The notes beneath the pieces were generated by a model that was not told the DNA's origin, did no database searches, and worked only from the letters and a program-made list of their open reading frames with translations. A DNA stretch of 64,000 bases from Gambelia wislizenii (lineage: Eukaryota > Chordata > Lepidosauria > Squamata > Crotaphytidae). A program made the translations under genes and the position numbers. This document shows, piece after piece, positions 12,331 through 22,000 of this stretch; positions within the stretch are counted from its first letter, which is position 1; every line of letters begins with the position of its first letter. The stretch lies in assembly GCA_030847615.1 (NCBI GenBank), contig JAUMIR010000004.1:99152001-99216000 (forward strand), in the 5' to 3' direction.

Positions 12331-12779
12331 CCATTGGTGGAAAGAAACATTATGCTTTTACAGAAAGATCACAAGAATTCACACACATTTATTAATGTAA
12401 CTTTCTTGTACACTACAGACCAGGAACCAATTCAGCTAATTCTGCCAAAACTGTGACGAACGGTGGGGTGGCTGGGTGTGGGCATATAGGTCACAGGATA
12501 AATGTGGCATATAATAAAAGTCATGCAATTGCTTCACCTTGAACTCAAGCCTCCCCACTATCTGCCCCAAACACACATGAACATTTTACCACTTTTCTAC
12601 TTTGGAATTACAATTTTCTGAGACGTGGACGACACAAGTATGGCAATAGAGAACACTGAGAAACTGGGACCTAGGGAGATTCAGATTCAAGGGAGATTCA
12701 GCAGAGTTTCAATTTCATACCCATGCTCAGCTCCTGAGATGGTCAGAAAATAGTCATATCTCTGGCTTTTCTTCGCAAA

Positions 12780-13620
12780 CGAAGATTCAGGAAGGACTCA
12801 TCCTGCACTTTCTGCAAGCGCGCTGATGACTAAAAAGGCCAATCCGAGATAAACAAGCCCAGTTGCAGAAAGCACAGCAGAAGATCTCCTTGGGTGATGT
12901 TTTTGGGTTGTGATTCTTTCTGCATTGTCGTTTCTCTTCAAGACTTGTTCGGCGTGAATTCTCAAATAAGGCTGCAGCATTGTGTATACTGTGTCTTCAT
13001 GCCTCCTGATGTGAGGCCAGGGTGGACCACTGTTGGTGATCAATTTGGCCGAGCCTGAGATGTTTCAGGGAGTCTTTGTATTGCTTTTTTGGAGCGCCCT
13101 CTTACGCTGACCCGTGGTGAGTTCACCGTAGAGTACTATTTTTGGGAGGTGATGGTCCTCCATCCTAGAAACGTGCCCTGCCCAGCGCAGCTGTGTTCTC
13201 AATATCATGGCCTCAATGCTGGTGATCCCTGCTTGCTCAAGGACAGCAAAATTCGTCACATAGTCGGTCCAGTGTATATTTAGGATTGTGCATATACAGC
13301 GCTGATGAAAGCATTCGAGGAGTCGTAAGTGTTGGCGATAGGTGACCCATGTTTCAGACCCATAAAGGAGAATACACAGTACAATGGCTCTATACACACT
13401 GATTTTTGTGCTTTGCCTCAGGTGTTTATTTCTCCAGACTCTTTTGTGAAGTCTTCCAATTGCACTATATGCCTTTGCTAATCTGTGATCGATCTCTTTG
13501 TCAATCTTGGCATCTGAGGAGATGATGCTTCCCAGGTAGGTGAACTGCTGAACAGACTTGAGCACAGATTTGCTGACGTCAATGTGATCACAGTTTAGTA
13601 TTTCAGCATGATTCCAGCCC
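12780..13620 (-). mobile_element. LINE reverse transcriptase C-terminal fragment
   Basis: A minus-strand frame (13065-13565, 166 codons) encodes FTYLGSIISSDAKIDKEIDH, IVLCILLYGSETWVTY, RTQLRWAGHVSRMEDHHLPK and IVLYGELTTGQRKR. This is the region after the RT catalytic core in RTE/Jockey-like non-LTR elements. A shifted continuation is seen down to about 12798. The element is truncated at both ends; the clade cannot be fixed by eye. Confidence 0.8.
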
Positions 13621-14225
13621 CTTTATCTTAATTTTATATTGTTGAACAAGGATATGCTTTTAGGCAAATGTTGTTAGACTGTATGAAGAGGAGAAGCATG
13701 TTAAATTCTTACAAGTAACAGATACAAGCTCAAAATATCTGTTTGGCTCTAGGGCAGACACTTGCCAGTAATGTTGCAAATTTAGCAGTTCATCAGTAGA
13801 CGTATATAGAATTGCACTCTTAAGGGTCAAAATGGCATAAGAAAAATGTATGTTGCTTTCAGGAAAGAGGTATGAAAATCAATGCTGTCTGGAGATTAGT
13901 AATATATACATAGTTCTCTGTGGATTTAAGTTGTGCAAGAAAATACTTAGAAATAAGAACTAAAAGTGACACTGATTTGCTAACCATTTAACAGTACATA
14001 AACAGATCCTGAATTAGATTACCATAGATATTATCATAGTCATTTTATTCAGTACATTTAAAATAATACATAAGGGCCAAAATGAACATGATTGTGGTTG
14101 ACACATGCTTGTTTATATGTGCCTGCCCTGTTATCAAGCACAGTGTGTGGAAGTCTAACTTTTAGAGTAAAAGCAGTATATAAGGTAGAGGCACACACCT
14201 TTCCTCCTTCTTACTTACTTCTCTC
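13621..14225. other. Putative intron sequence, nothing recognised
   Basis: AT-rich with no open frame of note and no recognised repeat. Confidence 0.5.
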
Positions 14226-14480
14226 AGGTTTTTTGGATTAGGGGTAATTTCCTGTGGTGTTGGGAAATTTCCTCTTTGGGAAAGACTGTCTACACCACCA
14301 AATACCCTGAATCCCCACGTGAATGCTCCCGAATCTGGTGGCAGTGGTGGATGAAACTCCACAGGGACAGTGAAGACGTGTCCCTGTGGAGTATAATAAT
14401 ATGCAGGGTTTCAGGGGGAATGAGGGGACATTCAGGCAAAACTCCATTTAGTGTTTTTGCTCCACATGTAGACAAGCCTG
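14226..14480. mobile_element. TTTGTCTACAC-type MITE, copy B (shorter)
   Basis: It shares CAGGCAAAACTCCATTTAGT and TTTTTGCTCCACATGTAGAC with the right end of copy A. The left TIR is not clear. A local hairpin (GTGTCCCTGTGGAGT with ACTCCACAGGGACA) occurs at about 14357-14393. Confidence 0.6.
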
Positions 14481-15188
14481 AAGACTTTTACTGATGACTT
14501 TTACTGCAGAATTTGCAGAGAGATGCATTGAATCTCTGGCATATCCCTTTGAGAGCAACTTCAGTAAAACAAGGTAAATAGGCAGCATTCAAACAGAAAA
14601 GATTGTTAGTTACATTGAAACATACATCCTAAACATATATACATTGATTCCCTAAGTCCTGACTAACAGAACAAGGAAAGTTTTAGGTAGACAAAGGGCT
14701 CAACAGAGCTTGGACTCATAATCTTGAAGAAGGAAGGAGAGAAAAGGAAAAAAGAGGGAGGAGTCATTTGGGAGATACTGGAGGCCACATGGTCTGGTTG
14801 TCTAGATACATTGATTATTGACAAGCATGCATTACAATCTATAGTTGAGCAAATGGGGAGAACTTGAGAGACAGTGAGTAGAACAGAGAAACAAAGGAAC
14901 CCCTTACACTGCCTGAAGCTCCCATTGCTGTAAAACCAAATGAGAGCAGGCATGTGAAGAGAATGCTTGATTAGAGCATGATTTTCCAATAAATTTATTG
15001 CTCTGGGCACTTTCTCAGCTCTGATACTAGAAGGGGCCTGAGAATGGAGCAAAATGGCAGAAGCAAGAGCTAAGGAGAGAGAAAGAGTGCAAGATGAGAA
15101 GTTGAGACTCTTACTGTGAGACTCTCCAATTCCATTGCTTTATATGTAAGGAGGATAAGTACTAGAATGATGGCTCCACTACATTCAG

Positions 15189-15813
15189 GCTTTGTCTACA
15201 CTAGTGAAAACCCCCAAATCCCCCCCCCCGAATCTGACCCAATAATACCACAAGACGTGCAGCCTTATCTCTGAATCTCTGAATCTGGTGCGATAATGCC
15301 ACATGATGTACAGCCCTCAGGGTACACCACCTAAATCCAGAGAAAACTGTAGTGTGGACAAAGGCTCCGCACTGGATTCAAGGGACAAGGAGGTTAGACA
15401 ATCTCTACTTGACAGTTGCCGCCATTTCCCCCCTCCTCAGTGATGCTGCCTCTGCCTTCCCAGTGTGCAGCAGTTCATTCTTACCTCAGGAGGCTGGGAA
15501 GGCAGAGCCATGCATGTGGCAATGCATTCTGAGGTAAAAGCAAGTGACTGCACCGAGTGCAGCCACTCGGTCTGCTCTCAGAACAAGCAGCTGAATGTTG
15601 TGAAGACAGAGTCCTGGTGCAGTCACTCATTCTGAGGTCAGAGTGAGGGGTGGCACTGGGGGTAAAAATCCAGCTGAATCAGATTTGGGATTTAGCCAAG
15701 ATGTGGCACTTAAATCCAGACCAAGGTAGTCCAAATTTAATCTGGTGCAGGTCCTGGCCAAAGTAGACTGAATTTCAATTAGACTTTTACCCCCCCCCCA
15801 ATGTAGACAAGTT
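15189..15813. mobile_element. TTTGTCTACAC-type MITE, copy C
   Basis: Left end GCTTTGTCTACACTAGTG plus AAAACCCCCAAATCCCCC; right end CCCCCAATGTAGACAAG. The ends are inverted copies of each other. Confidence 0.65.
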
Positions 15814-16639
15814 TGTAAATCAGTTTGTCTCCAATGCAGATATGCATAATCATTTGAGTTAAATCTACAAATATAGGATTTTATAGCAATAGTCAGGGAC
15901 CTATTATTTTAATCTTTTATATAGTGGCTCATGGAGGTATCTGTCTCTCACCAAAAATTCAAAGCTAATCCAATGGCAAATAGCAACAGGAAAAAAAAAG
16001 TATACTAAATGTTTGAGCCATTCAATAATAATCCAGTAATAAGCAAGACGTTACATTTCTTTCAGACTGCTTCTCCCTACCTTTACAATAGACCCTCCAT
16101 TCATCTCAATGAGGCTTACTCCCACATTATTTACCTTTAAAAATACTACACGGAAACATGGTTGTCTTGTTAAATGTGTTTGCTTTTAAGAATAGGTAAT
16201 TATATTACCCTTTGCTATACATGTTTCAGCTTGAATACAGGTTACCAGGATATATTTATCTTATAACCAGCTATGATTTGAACTGTAAATTATTTCAAGA
16301 CACCTTTCAACTCACTCTGAAGTCTCTTTCTATCTCTCTGGCTTTTCTTTGCAAATTTCACAGGAAAAGCTTTTGTGGCTTTTCTGTATTTTAAAAAAAT
16401 CTCTGCAGGGAATGCACATTCCTGCTTACTGGGACAACTGATTCAGTTCACTGTGCATTCCCAATAAAAATGGAACTGGAAAGCTGATTGTTCAGACATG
16501 CACAGGGGTGGAGCTTGCTGTATAGGTAAGTGCACCAAACCACCGTGTTGGATTTTTGCCATAGTGACTGTGTGTTGAGGAGACAAAACAGTCTTTTCCC
16601 TCTTTTTTTGTATTTATGCCACTGCCAGGACTTATCTGG
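15814..16639. other. Putative intron flanking the YR element, nothing recognised
   Basis: AT-rich, no coding or repeat family recognised. The left boundary of the YR retrotransposon probably lies near the end of this interval. Confidence 0.45.
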
Positions 16640-16792
16640 AGGTGCGATTGCGGCTGGTGAGGTTCCCCCCAGCTCGCTCCGACCACATGGCGGGCATGGG
16701 CGCTGCCATTTTGGCTGGTAACCCTCTTCCCAGTTGGCTCACTGGAGCCGAAGAGGCAGGAGCCGAAGCGGAGGGGAGAGGCTCACCTGCGG

Positions 16793-16990
16793 CGGCGGTG
16801 GCGGTGACCAGCGAGGGGGACCGAAGGCTGCTGCAGACCTGGAGAGCTGGGGCCAGCAGCAGCTGTAGAGACTCCTCTGAAGGCGGCAGAGGCAGCGGCG
16901 GTGACCAGCGAGGTGGACCGAAGGCTGCTGCAGGCCTTGAGAGCTGGGGCCAGCAGCAGCTAGGGACCCTCTGAAGGCGGCAGAGGCGGC
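16793..16990 (+). repeat. Two-copy ~98-bp tandem repeat in the YR-element leader
   Basis: Two units containing GGTGACCAGCGAGG, GGACCGAAGGCTGCTGCAG and GAGCTGGGGCCAGCAGCAGC follow each other (about 16793-16890 and 16891-16990). They lie upstream of the Gag-like ORF, in the position of an internal promoter or leader. Confidence 0.8.
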
Positions 16991-17306
16991 GGCGGCAAAC
17001 GACGGTGGAGGCAGTTCGGCGGACGGGGGGCTCGGCGGTGCAGCAAGCGGCGCAGTGGCTGCAGGAGCCAGTGGGGTGAGGAGAGACGCTGAAGGAAGGC
17101 TGTGAAGGGAAGGGCTAGAGGGAAGCCCTCCCTTGGGGAGCAGGGGCAGCAGTGGCTAGGGTCCAGCAGCAGCCGCCTCGGCGGCTCTGCAGGTGGCAGC
17201 CAGACCTAGGGAGGGTGGCGTAGCTGCCCGTGGACCCTAGGGGAAGGCAGTGGGGGGCTGACAGTGGTGGCCCAGCAGCAGGGGGGTTGCCACAGCAGCG
17301 GCAACA

Positions 17307-17620
17307 CAGGGGGTCTGCGGCCAGGCAGGCACCCGCACAGGGCAGATAAAACCCAGAGAGAAGGGCAGAGGGAGGCGGATTCCCAGCCAAACAAAGGGGG
17401 GTGTCTGCACCCAGGCAGGCACCCAGCGGGAGACAGGCTCCCAGCCAAAACAGGGGTGGTGGTCTGCACCCAAGCAGGCACCCAGTGGGAGACGGGCTCC
17501 CAGCCAAAGAAGGGGGTGGTGGTCTGCACCCAGGCAGGCACCCAGTGGGAGACAGGCTCCCAGCAAAAAAGGGAGTGGTGGTCTGCACCCAGGCAGGCAC
17601 CTGCAGGGGCGGACAAGCAC
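17307..17620 (+). repeat. About five ~58-bp tandem repeats in the YR-element leader
   Basis: Units contain TCTGCACCCAGGCAGGCACC and GGGAGACAGGCTCCCAGCCA; the best copies start at about 17401, 17458, 17516 and 17577, with a diverged one at about 17307. They keep several frames open on both strands (up to 192 codons on the minus strand), which I treat as a by-product of the repeats. GGGAG...CTCCC within each unit can form a small hairpin. Confidence 0.85.
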
Positions 17621-17653
17621 AGGGAGAGGGTCGGAGCAAGGTGGGCTCCTTGA

Positions 17654-18263
17654 CCAAAGGGCAGACAAGGCATAAGTTACAGGCTGAAATCACTAAGAGA
17701 GCTCAAGATACCTCCCAAGAAGAAGGGCCAGCCCAGCAGGCTTGTTACAAGGGAACAGACTGGCAAGGCACCCAAGTCCTGGGCAGCCCTGGCCCCACGG
17801 AGACGCGGAACATCTACGGCAGACAGGAGCACCCCACGTGCGGCAGCGAACAACACAGAGTCTATCCAGGAATTCCTACGCAGCACAGGGGCTCCCAACT
17901 TGCAGAAGCTCACCCAGGCTGTCACTATCCTGGCAAAGCAGGTAGTAGAGCTGAAATCCAGTAGAAGTGCTGATACGGGGGCCACAAGCTCAGTCAACAC
18001 AAGGGAGGGTGCTAACAGCACTGAGGCCCAACCTCAAGGCCAGGATGAGGTGATGGCACAATCGGCCAGAACAGCAGGACGCAGGAGAAGGCATCGCTCG
18101 CCATCACAGAGCGACATCAGCGTGGTGTCCTCGTCATCTTCCTCAGCGGAGTGCAAGGGTAGCGAGCCGGGAAGATGCAGCGGGAAAGAGAACAAGAGGG
18201 AGAGAAAGAAAAGGCGGACCAAGCACAAGAAAAAGAGGGACTCAGACAGCGGGGGTTCGTCAG
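17654..18263 (+). CDS. YR retrotransposon ORF1 (Gag-like), N-terminal part
   Basis: The frame is open from just after a stop at 17651 and runs on to 18517. It contains a basic stretch (PPKKKGQPSRLV), a probable coiled-coil segment (IQEFLRSTGAPNLQKLTQAV then TILAKQVVEL) and a Ser/Arg/Lys-rich tail ending in an acidic SSDEDWDRE. No ATG is evident near the start, so the true start may be spliced in from the leader or lost. The best place to join it to the zinc-finger part is a predicted intron beginning at 18264. It is not similar to any host gene I know. Confidence 0.6.
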
Positions 18264-18427
18264 GTGAGTCCTCTGATGAAGACTGGGATAGGGAGGGATA
18301 TTGGAGGGCCACGGCCTTGGTTCCTGGCTTACCCTCTTGGGCCATAAAACTCGGACTCAGCGGGATCTGGCTGGGTCCAGCCCTACTAGGGCTTGGGGGG
18401 GCGGAGCTGTGTCACCAGGCACCCCAG

Positions 18428-19125
18428 CTCTCAGTCTGTTCCAGGACAACGAGGATCCACTGGGGATCCACCTGGACAAGAAGACACGCGATAATATCCT
18501 CAAGGGATATTACGTAGACGTCTTCTCCTTGTTAAAACCAGAGGGAGAGGAAGGTAGTGTACCCAAATCTGACAAACCCTCTGAGAAGTCCAAAAACAAT
18601 CCAGTTGAGCGCACCTTTTTCAACTGGTTGGCCGGGTACACCATGTTCATGGGCGTAGTGCAACTTGCATACCCAGACAGGGGTTGGCACCTGGCCAACC
18701 ACTTGGGCAATGTGCTAAAAGCCAGGGCTCTTGCTGGGGAGGCAGCTGCCTTTGAATATGACACTGCCTTCCGCAAGGGGGCATTGTGCAATGCCAGAGC
18801 CAGATGGGACCTTATCAATGATAAGCTCTGGCTGGTCATTGTGGGATCTCACATCAAAGGGACAACAGAAGCGGCTAAGCTGCCTTGTTGCAAGGATCCC
18901 CGGTGCCTGGTCTGCTGGGAATTCAACGAGGGAAAATGCTTTCGGACCCGGTGCAAGTTTGAGCATTTTTGCGAGAACTGCTACGGGGGCCATCCCAAGA
19001 CCAGCTGCTCCCGGCCCAGCGCGTCTTCCCAGTCCTTTCGCCCAGGACGCCCTGCTTCCTCCAGCATTAAGAAAGAAGCAGGGTCAGGGAATAGCGCCGG
19101 GCAGGGGACCAGCAAGAGCCAGTGA
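18428..19125 (+). CDS. YR retrotransposon ORF1 (Gag-like), C-terminal zinc-finger part
   Basis: In a different frame from the N-terminal part, this reads ALSLFQDNEDPLGIHLDKKT... through FFNWLAGYTMFMGVVQLAYP to a Cys/His cluster at about 18893-19013: CLVCWEFNEGKCFRTRC, KFEHFCENC and GGHPKTSC. CWEFNEGKCFRTRCKFEH is a CCCH-type arrangement typical of DIRS/Ngaro Gag proteins. It ends at TGA 19123-19125, overlapping the RT frame. Nucleic-acid binding and particle assembly are the family role. Confidence 0.8.
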
Positions 19126-20740
19126 TGACCTGGGGGAACGCCGTTTGGCCTTCACCCTGGTTCGGCTCCAGGCATTCCTCCCCTTTTTGCACCTCTACCC
19201 GGACAAGCAAGCTGCCCGTTACTTGAGGGATGGGTTCTCCACAGGCTTTAGGATTCCCGCTGAAGGCCGCCATCAGGCATTTGAGTCAGGTAATCTCAAG
19301 TCAGCTGTCGACTTGCCCAAGGTGGTGGCAACCAAAATTGCCAAAGAATGCGCAGCAGGGAGGGTGGCAGGCCACTTCCAGGCCCCGCCCATGCACAATC
19401 TTAGAGTTTCCCCATTGGGGGTGGTCCCTAAGAAGGCGCCGGGTGAATATAGGCTCATCCACCACTTGTCCTACGCAAAAGGGGCGTCTGTCAATGATGC
19501 CATACCACCAGAACTATGTTCTGTCCGGTATGCATCATTTGATCATGCGGTCAAACTAGTCAGAGCCTGCGGCCCGGGCACACTTATGGCCAAATGTGAC
19601 ATTCAGTCAGCATTCCAGCTGCTGCCTGTCCATCCCGATGATCACTGCCTGTTAGGATTTAAGTTCCAAGGGCAGTGGTATTACGACATGGCTCTACCCA
19701 TGGGGTGCTCCATTAGCTGTTTCACCTTTGAAGCATTCAGCACCTTCCTGGAATGGGTGTTGCGACACAGGACCGGGTCCTCCTTTGTCACCCACTACCT
19801 TGATGATTTTCTCATGATAGGGGCTGCTGGGGGGCCGGGCTGCGGGCTTCTGCTTCATGCTTTTCAGGTGCTGGCATGGGAGCTGGGAGTTCCTTTAGCG
19901 CCTGACAAGACAGTGGGGCCAACCAACCACATCACCTACTTAGGGATCTTGTTGGACTCCGTCGCCGAAGTCTTGCGACTCCCGGAAGACAAGCTAGATA
20001 GGCTTAGGAATAAGCTTTGGCACCTTTTGGCCAAGGACAAGGCCACCCTGCAGGAGGTCCAGTCGCTGTTGGGCCACCTTAACTTCGCTTGTCGAGTGGT
20101 GGCACCCGGCAGGGCGTTTTGAAGCAGGCTGGCTAGGATCACCATAGGGGTCAAGTCTCCTCACCATCATATTCGTCTTACAAAAGGGGTGAAGGAAGAC
20201 CTTGGGGTTTGGCTCTGTTTTTTAGAGGATTACAACGGGATACCCTTCTGGCAGGGAGAAACGGAGTTGGGGGCAGGGTTGCAGGTTCAGTCAGATGCAG
20301 CGGGGGGCGCAGAGTTTGGTGTGTATTTTGAAGGGCATTGGTGTGCACAGCGCTGGGCTTCTGAATGGAGGGACACTGATGTTGTTCGTGACCTAACTTT
20401 TCTCGAGTTTTTTCCTATCCTGGTGGCAGTACATCTGTGGAGGGACAAGTTTCAGAACAAAAGAATATGCTTTTGGTGCAATAATCAGGCGGTGGTCCAG
20501 ATTATCAACAAGCAGTCTTCTAGGTCTGACAGGGTCATGCGACTCATCAGGGAATTCGTGCTCACCTGTTTGGCAGAAAACATCACCTTCACAGTGCATC
20601 CTATTCCAGGCATGGATAACAAGATTGCAGATGCCTTGTCTCAATTCCAGGGCGATAGATTTCGAGAACTGGCCCCAGGAGCAGATCCGATGCCGATAAC
20701 CTTTGCAGACAAACTCTGGCTGCTTGGGAAAGAACGGTGA
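19107..20740 (+). pseudogene. YR retrotransposon reverse transcriptase–RNase H, interrupted by a stop
   Basis: The frame carries reverse-transcriptase motifs in order: YRLIHHLSYAKGASVND, MAKCDIQSAFQLLPVH (motif A Asp), LPMGCSISCFTFEAFSTFLE (motif B) and THYLDDFLMIG (motif C, YLDD), then the thumb region ITYLGILLDS. RNase H follows, with SDAAGGAEFGVYF, NQAVVQIINK and MDNKIADALSQFQGDRF. An in-frame TGA at 20120-20122 separates the two domains, and the same frame resumes directly after it. The overlap with the end of ORF1 suggests frameshifting or reinitiation in an active copy. As it stands the protein would be truncated. Confidence 0.9.
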
Positions 20741-21642
20741 TCCAGGGGGTGGTCAACTCTCTGGCGCCTTCTACCCGTGCCAGTTACTCAAGGGCAGTCT
20801 GGCAATTCTTCAGCTTCAGACGACAACATGGCTATGAGTGCTCCTGGCTGTCCTTGGAACGAGAAGTCCTACATTACATCACATCCTTGAAGGAGAAGGG
20901 CGTGGCTCCCAGGTCCATATCACTGCAGCTAGCAGCCACCTCCTTCTTCAGCAAGGTGGCTGGGCAAGGCAACCCCTGCGCTACTTTCTCAGTACGCAGG
21001 GCAGTAGAAGGTTGGTGCCGTGGGGCTGGCAGCAAGCAGGATACGCGCAGACCAGTGTCATACAGTCTGTTGTGCAGCATCTTGACAACACTAACTAAGG
21101 TATGCCATTCCAGGCATGAAATTCAGCTTTTTTGCTCCGCTTTTGCTGTGGCTTTCTTTGCAGCACTACAAGTTGGGGAACAGGTATGCAGCTCCAAGAC
21201 AGACGGCTCCGGACGAGCGCTTCAGATGCAGGACATATCACTGGGGGAAGAGTTCCTGCAAGTGAGGATCCGGCGGTCAAAAACTGACCAGCGTGGGAAA
21301 GGGGCTTACCTGCATCTGCGTAGGTTCGACGAGGTGTCTGCTTGCCCAGTACACCTTATGCGCCAGTATCTACAGAAGCGCCCTGATGGTCCTGGGGCCC
21401 TGTTCATCCACAAGGACTCATCCCCTCTGACACGTTTCCAATTCATAAGTGTCTTTTGGGCCACTTTGCAACACCTCGGTTACCCCGCAGAGGATTTTGG
21501 CGGTCACTCCTTTCGCATCGGAGCAGCAACTACAGCAGCAGTGGAAGGCATGACGGAATCAGCCATCCAGTGATTGGGCAGGTGGCGTTCCAGAGCCTAT
21601 GCCACTTACATTCGGCCGGAAATCGATCTCTTCCACAGATAG
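20737..21642 (+). pseudogene. YR retrotransposon tyrosine recombinase, disabled
   Basis: The frame overlaps the RNase H stop and encodes an integrase-like protein: an N-terminal SAM-like domain (LAPSTRASYSRAVWQFFSF) and a catalytic domain with GGHSFRIGAATTA, giving the conserved His and second Arg. A TGA at 21571-21573 falls just before the catalytic-Tyr region, which remains readable in the same frame (AYATYIR, Tyr codons 21598-21600 and 21607-21609) up to TAG 21640-21642. At the position where the first catalytic Arg is expected (ALQVGEQ) there is a CAA Gln codon at 21169-21171. Both features predict an inactive enzyme. Confidence 0.88.
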
Positions 21643-21859
21643 GTCCAGCATCAGGTCCCTCCAGTCAGAAGATGGTTTCTTTTGATGATAGCTGCAAGGT
21701 TGGTGGAAGTCGAGCTCCGGGGGTGGGGCGTAGCTCGACTTTGGTGGGGGTGGGCATGGGTTTTGATCCAAACATGGGGGGGGCAGGGATCTCCGGTATG
21801 TCCAGTTCCGGGTCAAGTCAGGTCAAGTTCAGGTCTTGACCACAGAGACCCCGCCTTGT

Positions 21860-21950
21860 TCGGATCACGTGACCAATCACGTGATCTGTTCATGTGTTCT
21901 GGCCATGTGACTGGGTCACGTGATCTGTTAGCAGGCGGGCTAACAGAACA
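21860..21950 (+). repeat. CACGTG-rich repeats and hairpin at the 3' end of the YR element
   Basis: Three perfect CACGTG palindromes (21866-21871, 21878-21883, 21917-21922) lie in repeats sharing TCACGTGATCTGTT. They are followed by CTGTTAGC-AGGCGG-GCTAACAG (21926-21947), a perfect 8-bp-arm hairpin. The block lies between the recombinase and the AT-rich host intron, so it is probably part of the element's terminal region. Confidence 0.65.
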
Positions 21951-22000
21951 CATCATCGGCCAGGACAGGCGGGTCTGGCTGAGTTATGATAACCCATGCC

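Larger units (their letters stand above)
16640..22000 (+). mobile_element. DIRS/Ngaro-type tyrosine-recombinase retrotransposon (near complete, disabled)
   Basis: The order is a GC-rich leader with tandem repeats (16640-17640), a Gag-like ORF (17654-19125), reverse transcriptase plus RNase H (about 19107-20740), tyrosine recombinase (20737-21642) and a GC-rich 3' region with CACGTG repeats (to about 22000). There are no LTRs, no integrase of the DDE type and no adenine methylase domain, which favours Ngaro-like over classical DIRS1. The element sits in a probable SLC1A7 intron, antisense to the gene. Base composition (GC-rich) contrasts sharply with the AT-rich flanks. At least two in-frame stops disable it. 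The outer boundaries are approximate because I could not identify the terminal split repeats with confidence. Confidence 0.9.

Noticed and set aside
12470..12500. GTGGGGTGG-type run as a regulatory site
   Set aside because: Short G-rich runs are frequent in this window, and nothing else marks this one.
17115..17693. Long minus-strand open frames (up to 192 codons) rich in Pro/Cys/Gly
   Set aside because: They are produced by the GC-rich ~58-bp tandem repeats, which keep several frames open on both strands. There is no recognisable domain.
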